Source: Clostridiales bacterium (lineage in GTDB: Bacteria; Bacillota; Clostridia; Oscillospirales; Acutalibacteraceae). From it: 24,074 nucleotides of DNA. Position 1 is the stretch's first letter. Each line of letters opens with the position of its first letter. The stretch lies in contig JAAYKB010000090.1 in assembly GCA_012522615.1 (NCBI GenBank), forward strand, positions 1-24,074, given 5' to 3'. Both the position numbers and the translations under genes were made by a program. Below, piece after piece: positions 1 through 7,397 of the stretch. The notes under the pieces are model-generated. The model saw only the letters and a list, made by a program, of their open reading frames with translations. It ran no database searches and had not been told where the DNA came from.

Positions 1-90
1 AGCATCGGGTTTTCTTCCTTTCGATTCAAAACGATTGAATAATATATCCGGCGTTGTTGCCGTTAATTTCTTTATAAACTATCTAGGTTT

Positions 91-118
91 AAAACCCTGT
101 GGCTTGCCGCGGGGTTTT
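91..118. terminator. Bidirectional terminator-like hairpin after der
   Basis: On the plus strand AAAACCCTGTGG and CCGCGGGGTTTT pair over 12 bp (two G-U wobbles) around a CTTG loop, followed by ATTTGG. Read on the minus strand the outer 7 bp hold but two C-A mismatches appear. The plus-strand version is therefore better and may end a transcript entering from the left edge; it overlaps the der stop codon and can also end der. Bases 1-42 are open in plus frame 1 and could be the tail of an upstream gene, but nothing is recognisable. Bases 43-90 show no other feature. Confidence 0.6.
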
Positions 119-1445
119 ATTTGGTATCACCGCCGCGCTCGCGTACAATTATGCGGATTGGCGTGCCCTCAAGTCCAAAGGTTTCCCTTATCTGATTCTC
201 AATATACCTCTGGTAAGAAAAGTGAAACAGCTCGGCACGGTTGACAAAGCACACAAAGGTGGGCGGTTTGGTAGATGGCTGAGTAATATAGAATATGCGA
301 AGCCGTTTTCCCTTATCGGACGGAGGCTGCACTCTTGCGGTCGCCGTTGCGAGTACATCATTCAGCATACCTGTTGAGATACGCATGGCGTGCTGCTGTG
401 ACACATATTTGATGAGTTCAAATAAGCGGTCGATACGCTGTCCGGTCTTTGCCGATATAAAAATAATCGGGGCATAGGACATGAACGCCAGATCCTGCAT
501 AAGGGATTTTCTCATATAATCCATGGTTTTTCCGTCCTTCTCGACGGCGTCCCATTTGTTTACAGCGATGATACACGCCTTGCCCTTTCCGTGAGCAATA
601 CCGGCAACCTTGCTGTCCTGATCGGTGAACCCCTCTGTGGCGTCAATCATAACAATACACACGTCGGAGCGCTCCACCGCCATTTCGGCGCGCAGCACGC
701 TGTATTTTTCAATCGGGTCGTCCACCCGGCTCTGACGGCGGAGTCCGGCGGTGTCGATGAGTATAAATTCACCGTGCTTGTTGTTAATCCTTGTATCAAT
801 AGCGTCCCGCGTTGTGCCGGCAATATCCGAAACAATAGCGCGCTCCTCGCCTGCAATAAAGTTGATGAGGGAGGATTTGCCGACATTGGGCTTGCCTATA
901 ACCGCAACCTTGACGACTTCAGTCTCCTCCGGATCGTCCTGCCTTTCGGGTAAAAGCCGGCAGATAGCATCCAGCAGGTCGCCCGTCCCGTGTCCGTGAA
1001 CCGAGGATACAGCAATCGGGTCTCCAAGACCCAGATTATAAAACTCGTAAAACTCGGCGGGCAGGTCCCCGACGTTATCCACCTTGTTGACGCAGAGTAT
1101 AATCGGCTTGCCGCTTTTTTGCAGCATTGTCGCGACATCCATATCGTTGGCGGTCACACCCGACTTGATATCGGTGACAAGAACAATAACATCCGCCTGC
1201 TCTATTGCCAGCTGTGCCTGATGCCGCATCTGGGATAGAATTATATCGTCGGAGTATGGCTCGATCCCCCCGGTGTCCGCGAGCATAAACTGATGGCCCG
1301 ACCATTCGCACCTGGCAAAAATTCGGTCACGCGTAACCCCCGGGGTATCCTCGACAATTGAAAGCCGCTGACCAATCAGTTTATTAAAAAGGGTCGATTT
1401 CCCTACATTCGGTCGGCCCACTAATGCAACAACAGATTGCGCCAT
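117..1445 (-). CDS. der: Ribosome-assembly GTPase Der (EngA)
   Basis: Der is an essential double GTPase that acts in maturation of the 50S ribosomal subunit. The 442 residues are normal for the family. The first G domain shows GRPNVGKST at 10-18, DTGG at 57-60 and NKVD at 120-123. The second G domain starts with GKPNVGKSS at 184-192 and continues with DTAG and NKWD motifs. The last 80 or so residues form the KH-like domain and end in a basic tail (RERGGDTK). The start gives the usual MAxxVVALVGRPNVGKS N-terminus and has GAAGGA just upstream. It lies downstream of the DUF512 gene on the same strand, a pairing common in Clostridia, and also has its own promoter in the 123-base gap. Confidence 0.97.
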   Translation of the reverse strand: MAQSVVALVGRPNVGKSTLFNKLIGQRLSIVEDTPGVTRDRIFARCEWSGHQFMLADTGGIEPYSDDIILSQMRHQAQLAIEQADVIVLVTDIKSGVTANDMDVATMLQKSGKPIILCVNKVDNVGDLPAEFYEFYNLGLGDPIAVSSVHGHGTGDLLDAICRLLPERQDDPEETEVVKVAVIGKPNVGKSSLINFIAGEERAIVSDIAGTTRDAIDTRINNKHGEFILIDTAGLRRQSRVDDPIEKYSVLRAEMAVERSDVCIVMIDATEGFTDQDSKVAGIAHGKGKACIIAVNKWDAVEKDGKTMDYMRKSLMQDLAFMSYAPIIFISAKTGQRIDRLFELIKYVSQQHAMRISTGMLNDVLATATARVQPPSDKGKRLRIFYITQPSTKPPTFVCFVNRAELFHFSYQRYIENQIRETFGLEGTPIRIIVRERGGDTK

Positions 1446-1478
1446 CGTCCTTCACCCATCCTTTTATTTTACATCAAC

Positions 1479-1507
1479 AGTATAACCTGAACACATCGGG
1501 TTTACAA
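1479..1507 (-). promoter_or_regulatory. Sigma-A promoter of der
   Basis: On the minus strand TTGTAA (1507-1502) and TATACT (1484-1479) are separated by exactly 17 bases. The predicted transcript start is about 25 bases before the der ATG. It would let der be expressed independently of the upstream DUF512 gene. Confidence 0.65.
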
Positions 1508-1568
1508 CCTATTTTTGGCTTGTAGATACCGTCCCATAACTAACATATATCCGTTCATATATAATATA

Positions 1569-2867
1569 TTATCTCATCAAGGCATTCAGAAGGGATTCTC
1601 CGTCGTTTGGCACCGGTATCACCTGAATATCAAGCGCGGCTTCCACGTCTCCGACCGAAACATCATCGAGAAATAAATCTCCTTCACGTCGAAGCATAAC
1701 CGAAGGAATAAGAAGAATATTTCCAAGCCGCCTGTCTTTCAGCTGGTCAATCAAATCGTGTCCGGTAACAAGTCCGGCGACATTGATTGTATCCCCGAAA
1801 AGGTTGTTTTCTATAGCGACTACCTCAACATTAATCCGATTCCACCTTTGCCGCGCCCTTTCCACAAGATTGCGGATAAAGGATTGGGCAGCCGTTCCGG
1901 TGGCAAGGGTGATATGACTCCCACGCGGGGTATTCCGGCAGTTTTCCAACGCCTCCGCAAACTGTGATTCAAGCAGTGTCATCAGCCCAACGCCGTTTTC
2001 AAGCTGAGAGAAATCTCCGTAAAACTCCTCGTCGGGCAGCGGTCGTCCGGCCTTTAGATAAAACTCGTCGGCGGGGTAGAATATACGTCTGCCGTATTTT
2101 TTCAGCATACCCTCGCCCATGCTTTCCATCTGGTCTATCACCGCGGCAGCTTCATCCCTTGTATACGAGCGCAGGGGATATAGCCCCTCGCGGTATCGGG
2201 TCAGACCGACCGGCACCCCCGCGACGCTTTCAACCGCAGGGGCAAGCTCGGCAATATCTTTCATGGTACGATCGAGCTCCTGACCGTCATTTATGCCGGG
2301 GCACAGGACAAGCTGACAGTTGATGCGAATACCGGCGTCGGCAAACCGCCGCAGGGCCGAAAGCCGCTCGCCGGCAAAGCGATTTGTCATCATACTGCAT
2401 CTGAGCTCGGGATTTGTTGTGTGAACAGAGATATTAATCGGGCTTATATGCATCTTTATTATACGTTCGATTTCATGTTCGGTCAGATTGGTCAGAGTGA
2501 TGTAATTGCCGAACAGAAAGGACATCCGACTATCGTCATCCTTGAAATACAGGGTTTGACGCATCCCCGACGGCAATTGGTCTATAAAGCAGAATATGCA
2601 ACGGTTGCGGCATGTGTGCTGCTTATCCATAAGATAGGTCTCAAACTCAAGACCCGCATCCTCGTCGGGAGACTTTAGAATACGGACGGTTTTTATCTTT
2701 CCGTCCCTTTCGATATCGAGGCTGAGCCGCGGCTCGGTCATGTAAAACCTGTAGTCCAGCACATCCATTATATCATGACGGTTTACGCGTAAAAGCATAT
2801 CACCCGGCATTATTCCCCGACGTGCCGCCGGGCTTCCGGCTTGTACCCCGGTTATCATGACACCCAT
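1569..2867 (-). CDS. DUF512 family protein (PDZ, radical-SAM-like Fe-S)
   Basis: This is a Bacillota protein of unknown reaction, commonly found next to der. Order of parts: an N-terminal PDZ-like region (VQAGSPAARRGIMPGDMLLRVN), a cysteine cluster CxxxCxxC (CRNRCIFC) typical of radical SAM Fe-S sites, a TIM-barrel-like middle, and the C-terminal DUF512 region (SHITLATGTAAQSF to the end). The start chosen here is the ATG at 2867 because AAAAGGAGG (2885-2877) lies 9 bases upstream. The longer in-frame version from 2897 adds MVMSKRRLVR, has no Shine-Dalgarno sequence, and would place that strong ribosome site inside the gene. The product is then 432 residues, with the cysteines near 86, 90 and 93. 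Substrate and role are unknown. Confidence 0.92.
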   Translation of the reverse strand: MGVMITGVQAGSPAARRGIMPGDMLLRVNRHDIMDVLDYRFYMTEPRLSLDIERDGKIKTVRILKSPDEDAGLEFETYLMDKQHTCRNRCIFCFIDQLPSGMRQTLYFKDDDSRMSFLFGNYITLTNLTEHEIERIIKMHISPINISVHTTNPELRCSMMTNRFAGERLSALRRFADAGIRINCQLVLCPGINDGQELDRTMKDIAELAPAVESVAGVPVGLTRYREGLYPLRSYTRDEAAAVIDQMESMGEGMLKKYGRRIFYPADEFYLKAGRPLPDEEFYGDFSQLENGVGLMTLLESQFAEALENCRNTPRGSHITLATGTAAQSFIRNLVERARQRWNRINVEVVAIENNLFGDTINVAGLVTGHDLIDQLKDRRLGNILLIPSVMLRREGDLFLDDVSVGDVEAALDIQVIPVPNDGESLLNALMR

Positions 2868-2910
2868 ACGGACCAACCTCCTTTTGCTCATTACCATTAT
2901 AATTGCACTT

Positions 2911-2943
2911 AAACAAAAATAGAGAAGGATTTCTCCCTCTCTA
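2911..2943 (-). terminator. Rho-independent terminator after rpmF
   Basis: On the minus strand TAGAGAGGGA and TCCTTCTCTA pair over 10 bp (one G-U) around a GAAA tetraloop, followed directly by TTTTTGTTT. It sits between rpmF and the DUF512 gene and should end most yceD-rpmF transcripts. Confidence 0.88.
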
Positions 2944-2983
2944 AATTATTCGGAAACACCGAGTTAAGAAGAGCACCTGACAT

Positions 2984-3166
2984 TTAAGCTTTCTTCTTAA
3001 CAATCATCTTGCCGTCGTAATAGCCGCAGTTTCCGCAAAGACGGTGCGTGCGCTTATACTCGCCGCAATGCGGGCATTTCATAAGCGCGGGAGCATCAAG
3101 TCTCCATATATTGGAACGTCTTTTATCGCGCCTGGCTTTCGATAATTTTCTCTTGGGTACCGCCAT
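2984..3166 (-). CDS. rpmF: 50S ribosomal protein L32
   Basis: Structural protein of the large ribosomal subunit. The 60-residue product begins MAVPKRKLSKARRDKRRS, the family N-terminus, and carries a zinc ribbon of two CxxC pairs (CPHC and CGNC), so it is the zinc-binding form. The ATG at 3166 is preferred because AAGGAGGTG lies just upstream and the family starts with MAVP; an in-frame extension to 3175 would add only MLT. It follows the DUF177 gene by 19 bases, the usual yceD-rpmF pair, and is closed by a strong terminator. Confidence 0.97.
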   Translation of the reverse strand: MAVPKRKLSKARRDKRRSNIWRLDAPALMKCPHCGEYKRTHRLCGNCGYYDGKMIVKKKA

Positions 3167-3185
3167 GGTCAGCACCTCCTTAATA

Positions 3186-3686
3186 CTAATCAGTTTGATC
3201 TGTTAATTGTTCAAGAACCGCCAAACGGGGATCGGTCGAATGGTTGCGGCAACCGCAAAGCCCCATGTTAATATCCTTGCCGCATATCGGACAGATGCCG
3301 CGGCAATCCTCCCGACAGAGGTTTTTAGTGGGAAGGCTGAGAATCAGCTCCTCCAAAACCAGCTCATCCAAAGCAAGCTGGTAATTATCGACCAGGACGA
3401 ACTCATCGTCCTCGTCGGTAAGTGACGTCACCAGCACACGGTCAATCGGCAGACGCATCTGGCGATGGATTTCAGCAAGGCAACGATCGCAGGCACTGTC
3501 ATAGACAAAATCGGCGACGGCACGCAGAATGACAACATCTGCGTCGGCCGATACCTCCCCGCTCACCCGAACCGGCTGTGCGAATGGATGGTTCCCTTGA
3601 TACTCAAGATTAGAAAAATCTAATGCGCAGTCAAGGGAGAGGGTTTCCCTCTTGCCCGTAAACAACTCTTTGAGATTTATAAGCAT
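3186..3686 (-). CDS. DUF177 family protein (YceD-like)
   Basis: A 166-residue protein of the YceD/DUF177 family, encoded upstream of rpmF in most bacteria and linked to large-subunit rRNA accumulation; the precise mechanism is not settled. The diagnostic C-terminal motif is present: CREDCRGICPICGKDIN followed by CGCRNHSTDPRLAVL, with a further CDRC pair near residues 81-84, so metal binding is plausible. GAGGTGA precedes the ATG. It is the first gene of a two-gene operon with rpmF, driven by a consensus promoter immediately upstream. Confidence 0.93.
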   Translation of the reverse strand: MLINLKELFTGKRETLSLDCALDFSNLEYQGNHPFAQPVRVSGEVSADADVVILRAVADFVYDSACDRCLAEIHRQMRLPIDRVLVTSLTDEDDEFVLVDNYQLALDELVLEELILSLPTKNLCREDCRGICPICGKDINMGLCGCRNHSTDPRLAVLEQLTDQTD

Positions 3687-3712
3687 AATTCACCTCAAGT
3701 GTCACGCCCAAT

Positions 3713-3741
3713 ATTATATAGAGTGGCTTATAGTTTGTCAA
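3713..3741 (-). promoter_or_regulatory. Consensus sigma-A promoter of yceD-rpmF
   Basis: On the minus strand TTGACA (3741-3736) and TATAAT (3718-3713) are exactly 17 bases apart, a perfect consensus. The leader to the DUF177 ATG is only about 20 bases, leaving no room for a riboswitch. Such a strong promoter fits a ribosomal-protein operon. Confidence 0.92.
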
Positions 3742-3835
3742 GATAAAATTTCATGGTTCTACCATCAGAATATCAGGATCCTACTCTTGGTTATACCGCA
3801 AAAAGCTGTTATTTATACGGTTATAAGCCCAACTA

Positions 3836-3864
3836 TTGACAAAATATTAAAATATTTATACTAT
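3836..3864 (+). promoter_or_regulatory. Sigma-A promoter of the diguanylate cyclase
   Basis: TTGACA (3836-3841) and TACTAT (3859-3864) are separated by 17 A/T-rich bases. It is divergent from the yceD promoter. A second TATAAT at 3928-3933 lacks a good -35 and is a weaker alternative. Confidence 0.8.
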
Positions 3865-4034
3865 TATACTATAATACACCTATATACAAGATAATACTTA
3901 TCTTTCTTTAAATTTCCCAAGATCCCTTATAATGCGTATACGGCGTTTTATAGATGTCTTTCATCATAGTTTCCGTCCGACAAAGGCACCAATCCGCCGC
4001 CTTGAGCGGTCAAATTTTAAGAGGTGTACCTGGT
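3865..4034 (+). other. Untranslated leader of the diguanylate cyclase gene
   Basis: About 165 bases separate the predicted transcript start from the chosen ATG. A small CCGC/GCGG hairpin lies around 3993-4008. The conserved core of a cyclic-di-GMP riboswitch was looked for and not recognised, and no terminator-like stem with a T-run is present. The leader ends in the ribosome site AAGAGGTG (4019-4026). Confidence 0.4.
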
Positions 4035-5762
4035 ATGAATTCAATGCAAATTAGCGGTAACCTGGCTTGTCAAAATCATGTCGACTCCAAAACAATGAGC
4101 GCGATACATAGCAGTATCAACGGCGGAATTATTGTCACTGATACGGATGATAATTTTTCGATTTACTACATAAGCGCCGAATGTCTTGATATGTTGGGGT
4201 ATACCGAAGCCGAATGGATTGAAAGCTTCGGGAGGACTTCCCCCGCCTTTCTAACGGCGGACGACAGGTATGCCGTCCAGTCGGCCGTCCGCAGACAGCT
4301 TGAAATATGCGGCAAGGTGCACTATGCCTACAGAATATATAAAAAAAACGGCAGTCTGTCATGGGTTTTGCTTCAGGGCTGTCTTCAGGTTCAGACCGAC
4401 GGTGTTGAAAGGTTCTGCGGCAGTCTTCTTTATGTATGTGATTTTAAAACAACAATAAACCTTGCTCCTGTCAGCGAGGCGTATTACCGCATTGTGCTCG
4501 AACGGCTTGGCTACATATTATTCGACTATGATATTGAGACCAATCGGATTTATTTCTCCAAAACGGCTTCCGAAAAATACGGGATTCCAACATCTATTGA
4601 ATGTGACCCCGAAATCCTGGTCCAAAAAGGTCTTTTAAACCCCAGTTCGGCAAAAAGGTTCACCCGAGCAATAGAGGATGTCAAAAACGGAAAGCCTGTC
4701 ACCCATATGATTATCCAGCTAAGCGGTAAAAACAGGAATTACTTCTGGTGTGACGTAATGGTTTCAACCCTGTACGAGGACGGGATGCGTATCTCTCATG
4801 CACTCGGAATCATAAGGAATATTACAAGACAACGCGAGAAAGAGCGCAGACTGCTGAGAGAATGCCGCTATCACCAGGCAGTCCTGAAAAGCGCAAAGTA
4901 TATTTATAAAATAAACGTGACCAAAGACATAATCCTCAAGGGGCACGAGGACTGGCAGAAGCGTTTCGGTCTAACCCCATCACCTTCATATACCGACATG
5001 CTGTCGCTGGTTACCGCAAAGTGGCTGCACCCGGACGATTCCGAAAGGCTGCGCGATGGACTTTCCCGAACAAGCCTGATCGCCTGCTTTGAAAACGGGC
5101 AAACCTGTGTTTCGTTGGAATGCAGGCGGGCCGAGCTCGGAAAGCCTTTTATGTGGATTAAATGTACCTCAAACCTGCTTCGTGACCCCGATTCCGGCGA
5201 CATTATGAGCCTATGTACCATAAAAAGTATTGAAAACCGTAAAAAAAGGGAAGTCGAGATGCAGTATCTCGCGGAACGCGACTCGCTGTCCAAGCTTTAT
5301 AATCACAGGGCAACAAAAAGTCATATAACTGCCTTTTTGGAAACAGGCGAGGGTCTTTCCGGCCAACATGCTATGCTGATTATGGATATTGACGATTTCA
5401 AAAAAATAAATGATACCCACGGCCACCTGTATGGCGACAATCTTTTGGCAAAGATTTCGGATACGGTTCAAACCCTTTTCCGCTCAACCGATATATTGGG
5501 GCGTGTCGGCGGGGATGAGTTTGTATTCTTTTTTAAGAACATTTCAGCCCCCGACATGGCTACCGGGAAGGCTGTAGAGGTAAACCGGGTTATTCAAAAC
5601 CTTTACTCACAATACGATGACGGCTTGTCCGTAACCGTGAGCATCGGGATTGCCCTTTACCCGTCTCACGGAGTCACCTATGACGAACTGTACGCCAACG
5701 CGGACAAGGCTCTATACAAGGCAAAAAAGGACGGTAAAGACACAGTCGCGCTCTTTGAATAA
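4035..5762 (+). CDS. PAS-PAS-PAS-GGDEF diguanylate cyclase
   Basis: Predicted to make cyclic di-GMP from two GTP. From the ATG at 4035 it has 575 residues. Three PAS-type sensor regions lie at roughly 22-137, 148-266 and 278-400, followed by a GGDEF domain from about 405. The catalytic GGDEF motif is intact at 492-496. An RxxD inhibitory I-site (RSTD, 483-486) stands exactly five residues ahead of it, so product feedback is expected. No signal peptide or membrane segment is visible, so the protein is probably a cytosolic sensor of an internal signal. The start was chosen because AAGAGGTG lies 8 bases upstream; the open frame extends to 3954 without a ribosome site. Monocistronic and convergent with the next gene. 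No EAL or HD-GYP domain occurs in the window. Confidence 0.93.
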   Translation: MNSMQISGNLACQNHVDSKTMSAIHSSINGGIIVTDTDDNFSIYYISAECLDMLGYTEAEWIESFGRTSPAFLTADDRYAVQSAVRRQLEICGKVHYAYRIYKKNGSLSWVLLQGCLQVQTDGVERFCGSLLYVCDFKTTINLAPVSEAYYRIVLERLGYILFDYDIETNRIYFSKTASEKYGIPTSIECDPEILVQKGLLNPSSAKRFTRAIEDVKNGKPVTHMIIQLSGKNRNYFWCDVMVSTLYEDGMRISHALGIIRNITRQREKERRLLRECRYHQAVLKSAKYIYKINVTKDIILKGHEDWQKRFGLTPSPSYTDMLSLVTAKWLHPDDSERLRDGLSRTSLIACFENGQTCVSLECRRAELGKPFMWIKCTSNLLRDPDSGDIMSLCTIKSIENRKKREVEMQYLAERDSLSKLYNHRATKSHITAFLETGEGLSGQHAMLIMDIDDFKKINDTHGHLYGDNLLAKISDTVQTLFRSTDILGRVGGDEFVFFFKNISAPDMATGKAVEVNRVIQNLYSQYDDGLSVTVSIGIALYPSHGVTYDELYANADKALYKAKKDGKDTVALFE

Positions 5763-5768
5763 CCGTGG

Positions 5769-6110
5769 CTACATGGCTATATACAGCAATGCCAGAACCA
5801 GTTCAATTGGGGCGTCGTTTCTCACAAGAAGTACCGCCAGCATCAAAAGGAAAAGCTGCTCGCTGTCTTCCCAAAGTCCGTCGAGAAACGACGGGCTTTT
5901 TTTCTTTATCAAACCCGGTTTTTCGGCAGACAGCTTGTTTTCAGGCAAATCGGGTTTTAAGCCTTCTGCCAAAGTCTTATCCTGGTCTGCTTGCTGCTTT
6001 TCCTCTTTGAAATGCCCATCGTTCTCCACATATTTGCGTGCGCGCTCCTGCATCTGGCGAACCCTTTCGACAGCCTCCCTTTGCATACGCAGCATATTTT
6101 CATCCATCAT
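5769..6110 (-). CDS. Unknown protein with hydrophobic C-terminal tail
   Basis: Unrecognised 113-residue protein. Residues 1-65 are highly charged, helical and probably coiled coil (VERVRQMQERARKYVEN). A lysine/serine-rich stretch leads to a hydrophobic C-terminus of about 30 residues (EQLFLLMLAVLLVR, then IELVLALLYIAM), which may be a membrane-associated hairpin or an oligomerisation tail. GAGGAGA lies 6-7 bases before the ATG, so translation looks real. Last of three co-oriented small genes (gap 41 bases) and ends 6 bases from the diguanylate cyclase stop. From memory, similar tails occur in short hypothetical proteins of Clostridia, but no function can be assigned. Confidence 0.75.
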   Translation of the reverse strand: MMDENMLRMQREAVERVRQMQERARKYVENDGHFKEEKQQADQDKTLAEGLKPDLPENKLSAEKPGLIKKKSPSFLDGLWEDSEQLFLLMLAVLLVRNDAPIELVLALLYIAM

Positions 6111-6151
6111 GGCAATTCTCCTCTGTTATAGAACATAAATAAACTGCGTCA

Positions 6152-6544
6152 TTAAAATATTCCTTTATCTTTTAAAAGCGGCAGCACCTTAAGCATCTGC
6201 ATAATCTTCAGGGTATCGTCCAGCCTGTGGCGGCGCTCGTCCTGCAGATAGGGGCGAAGCGCCTTGAGAAGCATGGTGTCCTGATTGTCCTGTTTGAATC
6301 TGGAAACAAGCGGCAGCAGCTTTGAAATGGCCTCATAATCGCCGCCCCCGGCGTCCGGATAGGGCAGGGCGGCGGAAACGGGAGACAAATCCGGATTGCC
6401 CGCTGCAGGCGGATTTGCCGCAGCAGGCGGGTCGTCGACAGCAGACTGGTTTCCAATACCAAGCGAAGCCGCGGCTGACTGTAGTTTTTGTAAGCCGTCG
6501 GGTGAACTCAACAATTCACTGAGCTTTTGAGCCAAATCATCCAA
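6152..6544 (-). CDS. Unknown clostridial-type small protein, Pro/Ala linker
   Basis: Unrecognised 130-residue protein in two blocks: an N-terminal helical part (residues 1-30), a proline/alanine/asparagine-rich linker (about 35-66), and a C-terminal helical block (YEAISKLLPLVSRF, then LLKALRPYLQDERRHRLDDTLKIMQMLKVLPLL). The start is read as TTG at 6544 because an in-frame stop lies just upstream and the N-terminus MDDLAQKL fits a helix; GAAGGA is close, at 3-4 bases, which is tight. Middle gene of a three-gene set, 39 bases after the previous one. No catalytic motif or signal peptide. Function unknown. Confidence 0.72.
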   Translation of the reverse strand: MDDLAQKLSELLSSPDGLQKLQSAAASLGIGNQSAVDDPPAAANPPAAGNPDLSPVSAALPYPDAGGGDYEAISKLLPLVSRFKQDNQDTMLLKALRPYLQDERRHRLDDTLKIMQMLKVLPLLKDKGIF

Positions 6545-6583
6545 TATCCTTCACCGCTCTTTCGGTACACGTTAAAATCCAGA

Positions 6584-6838
6584 TTATATCTTTCTGCCAA
6601 GTAGCTTTTCAATCAACTGCTGTGCCTGGGGGGTTCTGAGCATCTTTTCCAGTTTATCTTTGTCACTGACCACCTCTTGAAACCTGGCGGCATCAACTGC
6701 CGAAAGCTTTGAGGATAGTTTTTGCGCCATATTACCGTCAACGGTTGACGCCAGTTCTTCGGGACTTATACCAAGCCTTTTGCTGGCATATTGCAATAGT
6801 GTCTGAAGCTGTTCGGGGGTAGGCTTGTTATCACTCAT
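6584..6838 (-). CDS. Unknown small helical protein
   Basis: Unrecognised 84-residue, mostly helical protein. It has two similar-looking halves, each with a Leu-rich helix (QLQTLLQYASKRLGISPEELAS and KLEKMLRTPQAQQLIEKLLG). The pattern resembles small proteins of Clostridia in which a residue run such as TPQAQQLIEKL recurs. AAAGGG lies 10 bases before the ATG. First gene of the minus-strand trio and divergent from the phosphodiesterase gene across 82 bases that contain a palindrome. No membrane segment or catalytic motif. Function unknown. Confidence 0.75.
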   Translation of the reverse strand: MSDNKPTPEQLQTLLQYASKRLGISPEELASTVDGNMAQKLSSKLSAVDAARFQEVVSDKDKLEKMLRTPQAQQLIEKLLGRKI

Positions 6839-6851
6839 TATTTATCAACCC

Positions 6852-6881
6852 TTTCCACACAGAAGGTTTCTGTGATATACT
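6852..6881 (+). promoter_or_regulatory. Promoter with a palindrome filling its spacer
   Basis: TTTCCA (6852-6857) and TATACT (6876-6881) are 18 bases apart. The spacer is almost entirely a perfect 7-bp inverted repeat with a 3-base centre: CACAGAA-GGT-TTCTGTG (6858-6874). A palindrome placed there is typical of a repressor operator. It lies between the divergent phosphodiesterase gene and the three-gene cluster and could affect both. It does not match the LexA or BirA operator patterns I know. Confidence 0.55.
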
Positions 6882-6920
6882 TATGAAAAATAAATTTTAA
6901 ATATGAAGGGATCTCGGGAT

Positions 6921-7397
6921 ATGCGAATTCTTGTTGTTTCAGATACGCACGGCAATGAATACGCTTTGCGCCAGACGATTTCAACCCAGCCCGAAGCAGA
7001 GCTGATATTTCACCTCGGCGACGGGGCTCGGGAAGCCCTTTCAATCGCGGAGGAATTCCCAAACCGTCAGTTTAGGATGGTTTGCGGCAACGGGGATTTC
7101 GGCTATTCCGCCCTTCTGCCGGATTCCGGCATGGAGGAAACAGCAGGTCCTAGGATTTTTTATACACACGGGCACCGCTATAATGTGAAGATGGGGATTT
7201 ACCAGGTTGTTTGCGCCGCCCGCGAACGAAAGGCGGATATCCTTCTGTTCGGGCACACCCACAATCCGGTCTGGGCTTATCATGACGGGCTTTATATCAT
7301 GAATCCCGGCAGTCTTGCCTATGGCACCCCGACCTATGGTTTTATCGATATCACGGATGCAGGGATTGCGGCAAATATTACGGAGCTACAATTATGA
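6921..7397 (+). CDS. YfcE/MJ0936-type metallophosphoesterase
   Basis: A small cytosolic phosphodiesterase of the calcineurin-like superfamily. From the ATG at 6921 it has 158 residues beginning MRILVVSDTHGN, the family N-terminus. The metal-binding motifs are all present: DTH (8-10), GD in HLGDGA, GNGD (in place of the usual GNHD), HGH, and GHTHNP near the end. An ATG at 6903 is in frame but has no ribosome site, whereas GAAGGG precedes 6921. The stop overlaps the next ATG (ATGA), so it is translationally coupled to the biotin-protein ligase gene. The natural substrate is unknown for most members. Confidence 0.93.
   Translation: MRILVVSDTHGNEYALRQTISTQPEAELIFHLGDGAREALSIAEEFPNRQFRMVCGNGDFGYSALLPDSGMEETAGPRIFYTHGHRYNVKMGIYQVVCAARERKADILLFGHTHNPVWAYHDGLYIMNPGSLAYGTPTYGFIDITDAGIAANITELQL

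Noticed and set aside
3865..4034. Possible cyclic-di-GMP riboswitch before the diguanylate cyclase
   Set aside because: Only a 4-bp GC hairpin and short purine runs were seen; the conserved riboswitch core and its paired arms could not be matched.
6903..6920. Earlier ATG of the phosphodiesterase gene
   Set aside because: No ribosome site upstream and it would add six residues not typical of the family, which starts MRILVVSDTHGN.
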